64,000 bases of DNA from Betaproteobacteria bacterium (GCA_016713125.1 JADJPT010000010.1:62001-126000); one strand, 5' to 3'; counted from the stretch's first letter, positions 54,055 to 63,708 are shown. The notes: generated by a model not told the origin, from the sequence alone. Made by a program: numbers and translations.

Positions 54055-55895
54055 CCGCGGCAGGCGTGCAGATGGAGGGTACGACCCTCCGACACGCCGG
54101 CCGGCAGTCGCCAGGCGTGTTGCGCCTGTCCCTCGACCGGCGCGCCCAGCACGAGGAAATCCGGCCCGCCTGCACGCGCGCAAAGCGCGCGGGCGTGTTC
54201 CGCGAGTTGGCGGCAGGCCGCATCCCCGGGAGCCGCGCAGCCGCGGTTCGCGCTGCGCAGTTCGTGCGTCGCCCGCTCGCGCGCCGCGTACTCGACCGCG
54301 GTGGCACGGTTGAACACGATGCCGGCGCCCTGGTCCGCGCTGAACCAGCTCGGCGTGTGCAGCACCAGCCAGGCGGGTGCGGGGACCGCGTCCCAGTAGA
54401 CCTGCGCGCCCGGCGGCACCACGCCGCTGAAGGCATGCACCTGCGTTCCGGCGGTTTCCACGAAGCGCACCCAGGGGGTGCGCGCATCCCAGAGTGCGAG
54501 TGCGGCGATCAGCGCGGCGGCAGGCAGGATGATCGCCGGCATGCCGCGCGCGGCACGCATGCACGCCCCGAGCAGCGCGGCCAGCGGCAGCAGGCCGGCG
54601 GCGAGCGCCGCCGGCAGATAGCGTTGCCAGTCTGCGGTCCCGCGTATCCCATAGGTCGCCGGCAACTGCGTCTGCAGCGCGAACAGCAGTCCGACGGCCG
54701 CTGCCGCCAGGGCGCCGATCAGGAACAGGCGCAGCAGTCGCTCGCCCATCCAGGAGGCCTGCATGCGTTCACGTGCGACGAGGGCGAGCGCCAGTCCGGC
54801 GAGCAGTGCGGCGGCCGGGAGTTCGTGGCGACCGAAACAGCAACTCGCGGCGAGCAGCGCCGCGGCCGCCCGTGCGGCGTTGCCACCGACCCACAGCCCG
54901 GCCACGGCGACCGGCACCAGCAGGATGGCCAGCAGGTGAAGGAGCCAGTGCGCGCGCCACGGTTGCAGCCCCGCCACCGCGGCGCTGCCGAGCAGATCCA
55001 CGCCCACCCAGCTGCACGCGATTCCGGCCAGGGCCGTCAGGGTAACGGCCAGCATCAGCCGCCGGCTGCCCGCGGCGACGAAGGGCCGCGCCAGCACCAG
55101 CATCGTCAGCGCCCACGCCAGGCGAGACCAGTCGGGCAGCGCCCAGGCGCTGACGAACACATAGGCGGTACGCTCCCTGACAGCGGCTCTCCACTCTGGG
55201 TCGAAGCGCAGCGCAGGATCCGCCCAGGGCAGGGTGCCGCTTGCGGACAGCAAGGCCAGGAGCCCGGCGACGAGCGGCAGCGCCCAAAGCAGGCGTGGCC
55301 GCGTGACGGCATGCCAGAGGTAGACGGCCAGCACTCCGGGGGCGGCGACCAGCGGGTGCAGCAGCGCGGCGATGCCCAGCACCGCCCAGGCGCTGCGATG
55401 ACGTGCGGCGAGCGTGAACGCCAGTGCACAGACCACCAGTGGTTCGGCCAGCGTGCGCGCCGTGGCGAAAGACTCGGCGATGCGGAACACGCCGAGTCCG
55501 CCGTAATAGCCGGAGACGCTGGCCAGCAGGGCCAGCGACCACCACAACGTCGGACCACGGGCGAAGCGCGCGGCCAGCGCCCAGGCAGCGGCGAACAGCG
55601 CCATCTGGCCGGCAATGGTCAGCAGCATCGCGGCATGCGAGGTGCCCAGCTCAGCCAGCAGCGGCGCGTACAGGTGCGGGAACAGGCTGTAGGCGTCCTG
55701 CGAGCCCCAGGCGAAGAACAGGTCGCGGGCGAACACCTCGGGTTGCAGGCGGCGCAGGCCCTGCGCGACATAGAGCACGGCGTCGTGCGTGATGCCCGAG
55801 TACCGTCTTCCCAGCAGCCAGAGCGCGGCGAGGGCCAGCCAGGGCGCCAGCCGCGCCGCCGTATTTTTCGATGCAGCCGGCGGCGCGAAGCTCAA
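54051..55895 (-). CDS. Large polytopic membrane protein of unknown function
   Basis: 614 aa with about 12-13 hydrophobic helices from residue 15 to about 480, then a soluble C-terminal domain of some 120 residues containing six Cys, many near the end (RGCAAPGDAACRQL, LCARAGG). An early periplasmic-looking loop has HDAVLYVAQGLRRL and QPEVFARDLFFAWGSQDAYS, which loosely recalls membrane glycosyltransferases, but I cannot name a family. It follows suhB on the same strand with 22 bases between. Confidence 0.8.
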   Translation of the reverse strand: MSFAPPAASKNTAARLAPWLALAALWLLGRRYSGITHDAVLYVAQGLRRLQPEVFARDLFFAWGSQDAYSLFPHLYAPLLAELGTSHAAMLLTIAGQMALFAAAWALAARFARGPTLWWSLALLASVSGYYGGLGVFRIAESFATARTLAEPLVVCALAFTLAARHRSAWAVLGIAALLHPLVAAPGVLAVYLWHAVTRPRLLWALPLVAGLLALLSASGTLPWADPALRFDPEWRAAVRERTAYVFVSAWALPDWSRLAWALTMLVLARPFVAAGSRRLMLAVTLTALAGIACSWVGVDLLGSAAVAGLQPWRAHWLLHLLAILLVPVAVAGLWVGGNAARAAAALLAASCCFGRHELPAAALLAGLALALVARERMQASWMGERLLRLFLIGALAAAAVGLLFALQTQLPATYGIRGTADWQRYLPAALAAGLLPLAALLGACMRAARGMPAIILPAAALIAALALWDARTPWVRFVETAGTQVHAFSGVVPPGAQVYWDAVPAPAWLVLHTPSWFSADQGAGIVFNRATAVEYAARERATHELRSANRGCAAPGDAACRQLAEHARALCARAGGPDFLVLGAPVEGQAQHAWRLPAGVSEGRTLHLHACRG

Positions 55896-55917
55896 GGGCG
55901 GCCCCGCGTCGCGCGGT

Positions 55918-56694
55918 TCAGCGCAAGGTGTCGATCAACTGGGCGAATACCTTGGGCGTGCCGGCCACGATATCGCCGCTCTCGAACCAGTCGTCCTCGC
56001 CGGTCAGTCCGCCGACCAGTCCGCCGGCTTCCTTGATCAGCAGCGCGCCGGCCGCCATGTCCCACTTCGACAGGCCCATCTCCCAGAAGCCGTCCAGGCG
56101 TCCGGCCGCCACATAGGCCAGGTCCAGCGCCGCGGAACCGGCGCGACGCACACCGGCGGTGCCGGCCATCATCTTGCGCAACTGCTTCATGTACAGGTCG
56201 AGCCGACCCAGCTCCTTGAACGGAAAGCCGGTGCCGATCAGCGCCTCGCGCAGCAGCGCGCAGCGCGTAACGCGTATGCGCCGCTCGTTCAGGAAGGCGC
56301 CGCGACCCTTGGAGGCGGTGTACAACTCGTTCTTCGCCGGGTCGAACACCACCGCGTGGGCGAGCTGGCCGCGCTGCCGGACGGCGATCGAGATGCAGTA
56401 CTGCGGAAAGCCGTGGATGAAGTTGGTGGTCCCGTCGATCGGGTCGATGATCCACACCGTGTCGTTCTTGGCCGCGCCATCGGATTCGCCGGACTCCTCG
56501 GCCAGGATCGCGTGCTCCGGGTAGGCGCTGCGGATCACGCGGATGATCTCGGCTTCGGCGGCCTTGTCGACCTCGGTGACGAAGTCATTGGCCTGTTTCG
56601 TCTTCACCTCGAAACCGCCGGCAAGGGAGGCGCGGTTGATCAGGCTGCCTGCGCGCCGGGCCGCCTTGACGGCAATGTTCAGAGTCGGATGCAT
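55918..56694 (-). CDS. suhB: Inositol-1-monophosphatase SuhB
   Basis: 258 aa Mg-dependent phosphatase; in E. coli SuhB also joins the rRNA antitermination complex. Metal-binding motifs are AILAEESGE, WIIDPIDGTTNFIHGFP and LSKWDMAAGALLIKEAGG. It is divergent from trmJ with 44 bases between, an arrangement kept in many proteobacteria upstream of isc genes. Confidence 0.95.
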   Translation of the reverse strand: MHPTLNIAVKAARRAGSLINRASLAGGFEVKTKQANDFVTEVDKAAEAEIIRVIRSAYPEHAILAEESGESDGAAKNDTVWIIDPIDGTTNFIHGFPQYCISIAVRQRGQLAHAVVFDPAKNELYTASKGRGAFLNERRIRVTRCALLREALIGTGFPFKELGRLDLYMKQLRKMMAGTAGVRRAGSAALDLAYVAAGRLDGFWEMGLSKWDMAAGALLIKEAGGLVGGLTGEDDWFESGDIVAGTPKVFAQLIDTLR

Positions 56695-56738
56695 GGATAT
56701 CTTCGAAGGCGAACGGGCGCGTATTTTAAACTGTAGTC

Positions 56739-57479
56739 ATGAACGACGATCCTCTTTCTCGCATCCGGGTGGTTCTGGTGCGCACCAGCCTGGCCCGCAA
56801 CATCGGTTCCGCCGCTCGCGCGATGAAGGCCATGGGCGTGACGCAACTGGTACTGGTCAACCCGAAAAGCTTTCCCGATGCCGAGGCCGACGCGCTGGCC
56901 AGCGGCGCCGATGATCTGCTGCGCGGCGCGCACGTGGTCGGCAGCCTGGCGGAAGGCATCGCCGATTGCGTCGCGGCGTACGCGCTTTCGGCGCGGGCGC
57001 GCGAATGGGGGCCGACCGAGTCGTTCGTGCGCGAGGCTGCCGCCAAGGGCGTGGCACGAACCGCGCAGGGCGAAGTCGCCTTCGTTTTCGGCAACGAGGC
57101 GAGCGGATTGAGCAACGAGGAGCTGCTGGCCTGCCAGGAGCATGTATTCATTCCCGCCAATCCGGCATTCAGTTCTCTGAACCTCGCGCAGGCGGTGCAG
57201 ATCGTGGCCTACGAACTGCGCATGGCCGCCGCCGGGCGGGCGCGGCCGCCCGCCGAGGGCCTGCCGCCGGCGACGATGGCGGACCTCGAGGGCCTGTATG
57301 CGGCCCTGGACGAGGCCGCGCTGGCCAGCGGCTTCCTGGACCCGGCCCAGCCCGGTCGCCTGCATGCGCGCTGGCGGCGCCTGATCTCGCGTGCGCAACC
57401 GGAGCGGGAGGAGGTCAATATCCTGCGCGGCCTGTTGCGTGCGTTGATGAAGCGCTGGCGGGACGGGGCTAATAGTTGA
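56739..57479 (+). CDS. trmJ: tRNA (cytidine/uridine-2'-O-)-methyltransferase TrmJ
   Basis: 246 aa SPOUT methyltransferase acting on position 32 of tRNAs. VLVRTSLARNIGSAARAMK and FVFGNEASGLSNEEL are the substrate and knot motifs, and NPAFSSLNLAQAVQIVAYE completes the SAM site. The C-terminal extension (about 165-246) is the dimerising tRNA-binding helix region. It is followed by cysE after 31 bases. Confidence 0.94.
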   Translation: MNDDPLSRIRVVLVRTSLARNIGSAARAMKAMGVTQLVLVNPKSFPDAEADALASGADDLLRGAHVVGSLAEGIADCVAAYALSARAREWGPTESFVREAAAKGVARTAQGEVAFVFGNEASGLSNEELLACQEHVFIPANPAFSSLNLAQAVQIVAYELRMAAAGRARPPAEGLPPATMADLEGLYAALDEAALASGFLDPAQPGRLHARWRRLISRAQPEREEVNILRGLLRALMKRWRDGANS

Positions 57480-57510
57480 CTGTTTCGCTTGGTTTTTCTA
57501 GAATTCGCCC

Positions 57511-58236
57511 ATGTTTGCCTCGATCAAAGAAGACATCGCCAGCGTGTTCGACCGCGACCCTGCGGCACGCACGACGTGGGAAGTCCTGACCTGCTATCCG
57601 GGCCTGCATGCGGTCACCCTGCATCGCGTCAGCCACTGGCTGTGGTCGAGCCGCCTGCGCTGGCTGGCCAGGGTGCTGTCCCACCTTGGCCGCTTCCTGA
57701 CCGGCATAGAGATCCATCCCGGCGCCACCCTGGGCCGCCGCGTGTTCATTGATCACGGCATGGGCGTCGTGATCGGCGAGACCGCCGAGATCGGCGACGA
57801 CTGCACGCTTTACCACGGGGTCACGCTGGGCGGCACCTCCTGGAGCAAGGGCAAGCGCCACCCCACGCTGGGCAAGCAGGTGGTGATTGGCGCCGGTGCC
57901 AAGGTGCTGGGCCCCATCTACGTGGGCGAGGGCGCGAAGATCGGCTCCAACGCGGTGGTGGTCAAGGAGGTTCCGGCGGGCGCCACGGTGGTCGGCGTGC
58001 CGGGGCGCCTGGTGGAATGCGACGCCGTGGATGCGGCGCGATTCGCCGCCTACGCCGTGGTGCAGGACCAGGACGATCCCTACGCCAAGGCGATCCAGAC
58101 CCTGATCGAGCACTCGGGCGAAATGGAACGCACCATTGCCGCCTTGCAGGGCAAGGTGGGGAGGCTCGAGGCGGCGCTCGCGCGCAGTTCGGACGATCTC
58201 GAGCGTGCGGCGGAGCGCCTGCGGGCCGTGAAGTAG
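57511..58236 (+). CDS. cysE: Serine O-acetyltransferase
   Basis: 241 aa. It makes O-acetylserine, the committed precursor of cysteine. The N-terminal helical part (residues 1-60) precedes the left-handed beta-helix with hexapeptide repeats: FIDHGMGVVIGETAEIGDD, YHGVTLGGTSW and GAKVLGPIYVGEGAKIGSN. The C-terminal 60 residues form a coiled coil longer than in short forms. Its place just before iscR suggests cysteine supply for IscS. Confidence 0.94.
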   Translation: MFASIKEDIASVFDRDPAARTTWEVLTCYPGLHAVTLHRVSHWLWSSRLRWLARVLSHLGRFLTGIEIHPGATLGRRVFIDHGMGVVIGETAEIGDDCTLYHGVTLGGTSWSKGKRHPTLGKQVVIGAGAKVLGPIYVGEGAKIGSNAVVVKEVPAGATVVGVPGRLVECDAVDAARFAAYAVVQDQDDPYAKAIQTLIEHSGEMERTIAALQGKVGRLEAALARSSDDLERAAERLRAVK

Positions 58237-58268
58237 CCCGGGCGTGGGCGGATCCGGAGCTGCAAATA

Positions 58269-58302
58269 ATACTTGAATGCTTTTGTCGGGATTTGCTATA
58301 CT
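58269..58302 (+). promoter_or_regulatory. isc promoter with type 1 IscR site
   Basis: ATACTTGA...TCGGGATT (58269-58293) matches the E. coli iscR-promoter IscR site (ATAGTTGA...TCGGGAAT) at nearly every key base. The promoter overlaps it: TTGAAT (58273-58278), 18 bases, TATACT (58297-58302). Binding of 2Fe-2S IscR here would block the -35 region and repress the operon when clusters are plentiful. Confidence 0.75.
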
Positions 58303-58356
58303 TGAGCATAGCCATCGGGTATTGCGCTGTGCAGGGCCCGAAACAGTGAGGACACC

Positions 58357-58827
58357 ATGAGACTGACGACCAAAGGCCGTTTTGCCGTGACCGCGATGGT
58401 CGACCTGGCATTGCGCCAGACCGGCGGGCCGGTCACGCTTTCCGCGATCAGCGAGCGCCAGCATATCTCGCTCTCCTATCTCGAACAGCTGTTCGGCAAG
58501 CTGCGCCGCCACCAGCTGGTGTCCAGCGTGCGCGGTCCGGGTGGCGGCTACAACCTCGCCAAGGCGGCGCCGGTAATCTCGGTGGCCGACATCATCGTCG
58601 CGGTGGATGAGTCGCTGGACGCCACCCAGTGCGGCGGCAAGGAGAACTGCCTCGAGGAGCGTCGCTGCATGACGCACGACCTGTGGGCCACGTTGAATTC
58701 AAAGATGTTCGAGTACCTGCGCTCCGTGACTTTGCAGGATCTGGTCGATCATCAGCGCGGCAAGGACGTGGCCGTGCTGAAGGACCTGCGCACGCCGGCC
58801 AAACCGCCCGTGGCCATGGTGGCCTGA
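58357..58827 (+). CDS. iscR: Fe-S-sensing repressor IscR
   Basis: 156 aa Rrf2-family regulator. The helix-turn-helix is at about residues 27-50 (ISLSYLEQLFGKLRRHQLV), and the cluster ligands are CGGKENCLEERRC (Cys with five-residue spacing) plus a following His. It represses iscRSUA-hscBA-fdx when carrying a 2Fe-2S cluster. First gene of the operon; iscS follows after 13 bases. Confidence 0.96.
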   Translation: MRLTTKGRFAVTAMVDLALRQTGGPVTLSAISERQHISLSYLEQLFGKLRRHQLVSSVRGPGGGYNLAKAAPVISVADIIVAVDESLDATQCGGKENCLEERRCMTHDLWATLNSKMFEYLRSVTLQDLVDHQRGKDVAVLKDLRTPAKPPVAMVA

Positions 58828-58840
58828 GGAAAGCGAAGAC

Positions 58841-60049
58841 ATGAAGTTTCCGATTTATCTCGACTACTCCGCGACCACGCCGGTCGATCCGCGCGTGGCG
58901 CAGAAGATGATCCCTTACCTGACCGAGCACTTCGGCAATCCGGCCTCGCGCTCGCACGCCTACGGCTGGAAGGCCGAGGAGGCGGTCGAGGAGGCGCGTG
59001 CGCACGTCGCCGCGCTGCTCGGCGCCGATCCGAAGGAGATTGTCTGGACTTCGGGGGCCACCGAGGGCAATAACCTTGCAATCAAGGGGGCCGCGCAGTT
59101 CCACAAGACGCGCGGCAAGCACCTGATCACCCAGAAGACCGAGCACAAGGCCACGCTGGACACCATGCGCGAGCTGGAGCGCCAGGGTTTCGAGTGCACC
59201 TACCTCGACGTTGAGGAGAACGGGCTGGTCGACGTGGAGAAGTTTCGTGCCGCGATCCGTCCGGACACCATCGTCGCCTCGATCATGATGGTCAACAACG
59301 AGATCGGCGTGATCCAGCCGATCGCCGAGATCGGCGAGATCTGCCGCGAGAAGGGCATCGTGTTCCATTGCGACGCGGTGCAGGCTGCAGGCAAGCTGCC
59401 CATCGATCTGGCCACGCTCAAGGTCGACCTGATGACCATCACCGCGCACAAGATGTACGGTCCGAAGGGAATCGGCGCGCTGTACGTGCGCAGGAAGCCG
59501 CGCGTGCGCATCGAGCCGCAGATCCACGGCGGGGGCCACGAGCGCGGCTTTCGCTCTGGCACCCTGCCCACGCACCAGATCGTCGGCATGGGCGAGGCGG
59601 CGCGTCTGGTCAGGCTCGAGATGGCGACCGACAACGAGCGCATCCGCGCATTGCGCGATCAGCTCTGGAACGGCGTGTCGTCGATGGAAGAGGTGGTGCT
59701 GAACGGCGACCTGGAGCGCAGGATCCCGGGCAACCTCAACGTCAGCTTCAATTACGTCGAGGGCGAGTCGCTGATCATGGCGATCAAGGATCTGGCCGTC
59801 TCCTCGGGCTCGGCCTGCACCTCGGCTTCGCTGGAGCCGTCCTACGTGCTGCGAGCCCTCGGGCGCTCGGACGAACTGGCGCATTCCTCGATCCGCTTCA
59901 CGCTGGGCAAGTTCACCACCGAGGAGGAGGTCGGCTTCGCGGTGGATCTGGTGAGGACCAAGGTGGCGAAACTGCGCGAGCTGTCGCCGCTATGGGAAAT
60001 GTACAAGGACGGCGTCGATATCGGTTCCGTTCAATGGGCTGCGCATTAG
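58841..60049 (+). CDS. iscS: Cysteine desulfurase IscS
   Basis: 402 aa PLP enzyme that takes sulfur from cysteine for Fe-S clusters and tRNA thiolation. It opens KFPIYLDYSATTPVDPRV. The PLP lysine is in TAHKMYGPKGIGAL, and the catalytic Cys is in SSGSACTSASLEPS on the mobile loop. Length is normal. The scaffold gene iscU follows after 9 bases. Confidence 0.97.
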   Translation: MKFPIYLDYSATTPVDPRVAQKMIPYLTEHFGNPASRSHAYGWKAEEAVEEARAHVAALLGADPKEIVWTSGATEGNNLAIKGAAQFHKTRGKHLITQKTEHKATLDTMRELERQGFECTYLDVEENGLVDVEKFRAAIRPDTIVASIMMVNNEIGVIQPIAEIGEICREKGIVFHCDAVQAAGKLPIDLATLKVDLMTITAHKMYGPKGIGALYVRRKPRVRIEPQIHGGGHERGFRSGTLPTHQIVGMGEAARLVRLEMATDNERIRALRDQLWNGVSSMEEVVLNGDLERRIPGNLNVSFNYVEGESLIMAIKDLAVSSGSACTSASLEPSYVLRALGRSDELAHSSIRFTLGKFTTEEEVGFAVDLVRTKVAKLRELSPLWEMYKDGVDIGSVQWAAH

Positions 60050-60058
60050 GAGAGCATC

Positions 60059-60469
60059 ATGGCTTACAGCGACAAGGTCATCGACCATTACGAGAATCCC
60101 CGCAACGTAGGTTCGTTCGAGAAGGGCGATGACGCAGTGGGCACCGGCATGGTGGGCGCGCCGGCCTGCGGCGACGTGATGAAGCTGCAGATCCGCGTCG
60201 GCAAGGACGGCGTCATCGAGGACGCCAAGTTCAAGACCTACGGTTGCGGCTCGGCCATTGCCTCCTCGTCGCTGGTGACCGAGTGGGTCAAGGGCAAGAC
60301 CCTGGACCAGGCCCTGGGCATCAAGAACACCGACATCGCTTCGGAACTGGCGCTGCCGCCGGTCAAGATCCACTGCTCGATCCTGGCCGAGGACGCGATC
60401 AAGGCTGCGGTCGCCGATTACAAGCAGAAGCACGGCGAGATCGAGGCCAAGCAGGTCGCGAACGGCTGA
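60059..60469 (+). CDS. iscU: Fe-S cluster scaffold IscU
   Basis: 136 aa. The three ligand cysteines are in GAPACGDVMK, YGCGSAIASSS and LPPVKIHCSILAED. LPPVK is the site recognised by the chaperone HscA. Clusters are assembled here from IscS sulfur. GGAG precedes the start. Confidence 0.97.
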   Translation: MAYSDKVIDHYENPRNVGSFEKGDDAVGTGMVGAPACGDVMKLQIRVGKDGVIEDAKFKTYGCGSAIASSSLVTEWVKGKTLDQALGIKNTDIASELALPPVKIHCSILAEDAIKAAVADYKQKHGEIEAKQVANG

Positions 60470-60497
60470 ACGCGACCCGGAACGCAAGGAAAAAACG

Positions 60498-60821
60498 ATG
60501 GCGATTACCCTGACCGAACAGGCCGCGAACCACGTGAGCGGCTTCCTCTCCAAGCGCGGCAAGGGCGTGGGTCTGAGGCTGGGCGTGCGCACCACCGGCT
60601 GCTCGGGCATGGCCTACAAGCTCGAATTCGCCGACGGCGTGAATCCGGACGATCTCGAGTTCGAGAGCCACGGCGTCAAGGTGCTGGTCGACCCCAAGAG
60701 CCTGCCGTATATCGACGGCACCGAACTCGACTACGCCAAGGAAGGGTTGAACGAGGGCTTCAAGTTCCGCAATCCCAACGTGAAGGACGAGTGCGGTTGC
60801 GGAGAAAGCTTCAACGTCTAG
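60498..60821 (+). CDS. iscA: A-type Fe-S carrier IscA
   Basis: 107 aa. Conserved cysteines are in TTGCSGMAYKLEF and the C-terminal CGCGESF. It carries iron or preformed clusters to 4Fe-4S targets. It starts 28 bases after iscU. The 135 bases to hscB contain no gene. Confidence 0.96.
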   Translation: MAITLTEQAANHVSGFLSKRGKGVGLRLGVRTTGCSGMAYKLEFADGVNPDDLEFESHGVKVLVDPKSLPYIDGTELDYAKEGLNEGFKFRNPNVKDECGCGESFNV

Positions 60822-60956
60822 CGCTGTAGAATATCGATTGCACGGCCCTCGCGTGGACTGCCGACAGACGGTATGCGTCTGCGGAGCCGCGTGGGAGGTC
60901 GCTGCAATGCTGGCCGACCGGACCAGCGCGGGGGCGCCAGCCCTGTTCCCATACCC

Positions 60957-61481
60957 ATGAAACCCGATATCGCACAGGACCACTTCTCGCTCTTCGGCCT
61001 CGCGCCGGCCTACGTGCTGGACGCCGCGGCGCTGGATGGCGCCTATCGAGAGATCCAGTCTCGGGTTCACCCGGACCGCTACGCTGCCGCCGGCGAGGCA
61101 GAAAAGCGTGCCTCGCTGCAATGGACCACGCGCGTGAACGAGGCCTACCGCACGCTCAAGGACCCGGTGCAGCGCGCGCGCTACCTGCTGGAACTGCGCG
61201 GCGTGGACGCCGGTTTCGAGACCAATACCACGATGCCCCCTGCGTTTCTGATGCGGCAGATGGAATTGCGCGAAGCGCTGGAAGCGGCCGCCGATGCCCG
61301 GGACCTCGACGCGCTGGCGCAACAGCTCGCCGGCGAACGCGCCGCGCTGCAGGCGGCGCTGGCGGTCAAGCTAGACGCCGAAGGCGACAACACCGCCGCC
61401 GCCGGCCTGCTGCGCGAACTGCAATTCCTCGCCCGCTTCGGCGAGGACATCGACAACGCCTACGCAGCACTGGAGGCATGA
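60957..61481 (+). CDS. hscB: Co-chaperone HscB
   Basis: 174 aa J-domain protein that brings IscU to HscA. The J domain spans about 8-80 and has the HPD tripeptide in SRVHPDRYAA; the C-terminal three-helix region binds IscU. I use the ATG at 60957 (MKPDIAQDHFSLFGLAP); the frame continues upstream without family similarity. Confidence 0.94.
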   Translation: MKPDIAQDHFSLFGLAPAYVLDAAALDGAYREIQSRVHPDRYAAAGEAEKRASLQWTTRVNEAYRTLKDPVQRARYLLELRGVDAGFETNTTMPPAFLMRQMELREALEAAADARDLDALAQQLAGERAALQAALAVKLDAEGDNTAAAGLLRELQFLARFGEDIDNAYAALEA

Positions 61482-61500
61482 TGGCCGGGAAGGACCGCTG

Positions 61501-63367
61501 ATGGCCTTGCTGCAGATTTCCGAGCCGGGGGAGTCGACCGCGCCGCACGAGCACAGGCTGGCGGTCGGCATCGACCTGGGAACCACCAATTCGCTGGTTG
61601 CCACGCTGAGGAGCGGGGTGGCGGTCTGCCTGCCCGATGCGCAGGGCCGCGCCCTGCTGCCCTCGGTGGTGCGCTATTACCCGGACGCGCGCACCGAGGT
61701 CGGCTACGTCGCCCAGGAAGAACAGTCCGTCGACCCCAAGAACACCGTGCTCTCGGCCAAGCGCTTCATGGGGCGCGGCCTGAAGGACGTGGCGCATCGA
61801 GAATGCGCCCTACGATTTCGTCGATGCTCCGGGGATGGTGCAGTTGCGCACCTGCGCCGGGGTCAAGAGTCCTGTGGAGATCTCTGCCGAGATCCTGAAG
61901 GTGCTGAAGGAGCGTGCCGAGGCTTCGCTGGGAGGGGAACTGGTGGGCGCGGTGATCACGGTGCCGGCCTACTTCGACGACGCGCAACGCCAGGCCACCA
62001 AGGACGCCGCGCGCCTGGCGGGCCTCAATGTGCTGCGCCTGCTCAATGAGCCCACCGCCGCCGCCATCGCCTACGGCCTGGACAACGGCGCCGAGGGCGT
62101 CTATGCCATCTTCGACCTGGGCGGCGGCACTTTCGACATTTCCATACTGAAACTGTCGATGGGCGTGTTCGAGGTGCTGGCGACCAGCGGTGACGCGGCG
62201 CTGGGCGGCGACGATTTCGACCATCGCGTGTTCTGCTGGCTGCTCGAGAAGGCCATGCTGCCGCCCCTTTCCGACGGCGACACGCGCCTGCTGCTGGCCA
62301 AGTCGCGCGAAGCCAAGGAGGCCCTGACCCTGCACGGCAGCGCGCGCATCACGGCGCGGCTCGCCTCCGGCGAGTTCGTCGAGGAGACGATCACCACGGA
62401 GATCTTCGCCGAGATCACGCGCACGCTGGTGGCCAAGACCCTGGGTCCGGTGCGCAAGGCGCTGCGCGACGCGGGGTTGACGGTCGAGGAGGTGAAAGGC
62501 GTGGTGATGGTCGGCGGATCGACGCGCATGCCGCAGGTGCAGCGTGCGGTGGCGGAGTACTTCAAGCGCGATCCGCTCAACAACCTGGATCCGGACAAGG
62601 TGGTGGCGCTGGGTGCGGCCATGCAGGCCAGCGTGCTGGCCGGCAACAAGCCCACGGGCGACGACTGGCTGCTGCTCGACGTGATCCCCTTGTCGCTGGG
62701 CGTGGAGACCATGGGCGGGCTGGTCGAGCGCATCATTCCGCGCAACTCGACCATACCGGTGGCGCGCGCCCAGGAGTTCACCACCTTCAAGGACGGCCAG
62801 ACGGCCATGGGCTTTCACGTGGTGCAGGGCGAGCGCGAACTGGTGGCCGACTGCCGCTCGCTGGCGCGCTTCGAGTTGCACGGCATCCCGCCGATGGCGG
62901 CCGGGGCGGCGCGCATACGCGTGACCTTCCAGGTCGACGCCGATGGCCTGCTGTCGGTGAACGCGCGCGAAGCCACCACCGGCGCCGAGGCCTCGGTGGT
63001 GGTCAAGCCCTCCTATGGGCTCGGCGACGAGGACATCTCGCGCATGTTGCGCGACTCCTTCGAGCACGCCAAGGACGACATGCACGCGCGCGCTGCAGGA
63101 GGCGCGCGTGTCGACGGCGAGCGGCTGATCGAAGCCGTGCGCACCGCGCTGGCGGCCGACGGCGGACTGCTCTCGGCCGAAGAGCGCGGCGACATCGATT
63201 GCCGCATCGAGGCGCTGGTGGCGGCCCTGCCCGGCGCCGACCATCGTGCCGTGAAGGCCTCGACCGAGGCGCTGAACCGCGTCACCGAGAACTTCGCGGC
63301 GCGCCGCATGGATCAGGGCGTCAGACTCGCCCTGGCCGGACGCCGCATCTCCAGCCTGGACCTCTGA
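61501..63367 (+). CDS. hscA: Fe-S chaperone HscA (apparent frameshift)
   Basis: 621 aa after correction, normal for this specialised Hsp70. ATPase signatures are VGIDLGTTNSLVAT, IFDLGGGTFDIS and VVMVGGSTRMPQV; the substrate domain follows with SLGVETMGGLVERIIPRN. It releases clusters from IscU. The frame breaks near 61796-61801 (GCGCATCGAGAATG) with one base too many; correction gives AHENAPYDFVDAPGMVQLRT. A GGAAGGA site precedes the start. The fdx start follows one base after the stop. Confidence 0.93.
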
Positions 63368-63368
63368 C

Positions 63369-63707
63369 ATGCCCAGAATCACCGTGCTTCCCCACGCCCA
63401 GCTGTGCCCCCAGGGCGCGGAGTTCGACGTCGATGCGGGGGTGACGATCTGCGACGCCCTGTTGCAGCAAGACATCGCCATCGAGCACGCCTGCGAGAAG
63501 TCCTGCGCCTGCACCACCTGCCACGTGGTGGTGCGCAAAGGCCTGGATTCCCTCGCCGAGGCCAGCGATAACGAGGAGGACATGCTCGACAAGGCCTGGG
63601 GACTGGAGGCGAACTCGCGCCTGTCCTGCCAGGCACGCGTCGCCGGGACCGACCTCACGGTCGAGATCCCGAAGTACACGATCAACCTGGCCAGGGAGAA
63701 CCACTGA
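63369..63707 (+). CDS. fdx: 2Fe-2S ferredoxin of the isc operon
   Basis: 112 aa adrenodoxin-type ferredoxin that supplies electrons for cluster assembly. The four ligands are in ACEKSCACTTCHVVV and RLSCQARV. iscX starts one base after its stop. Confidence 0.96.
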   Translation: MPRITVLPHAQLCPQGAEFDVDAGVTICDALLQQDIAIEHACEKSCACTTCHVVVRKGLDSLAEASDNEEDMLDKAWGLEANSRLSCQARVAGTDLTVEIPKYTINLARENH

Positions 63708-63708
63708 G

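Noticed and set aside
53757..56036. A 759-codon plus-strand frame over the membrane-protein gene
   Set aside because: It is Gln/Arg/Gly-rich with no domain, antisense to a protein with clean hydrophobic helices.
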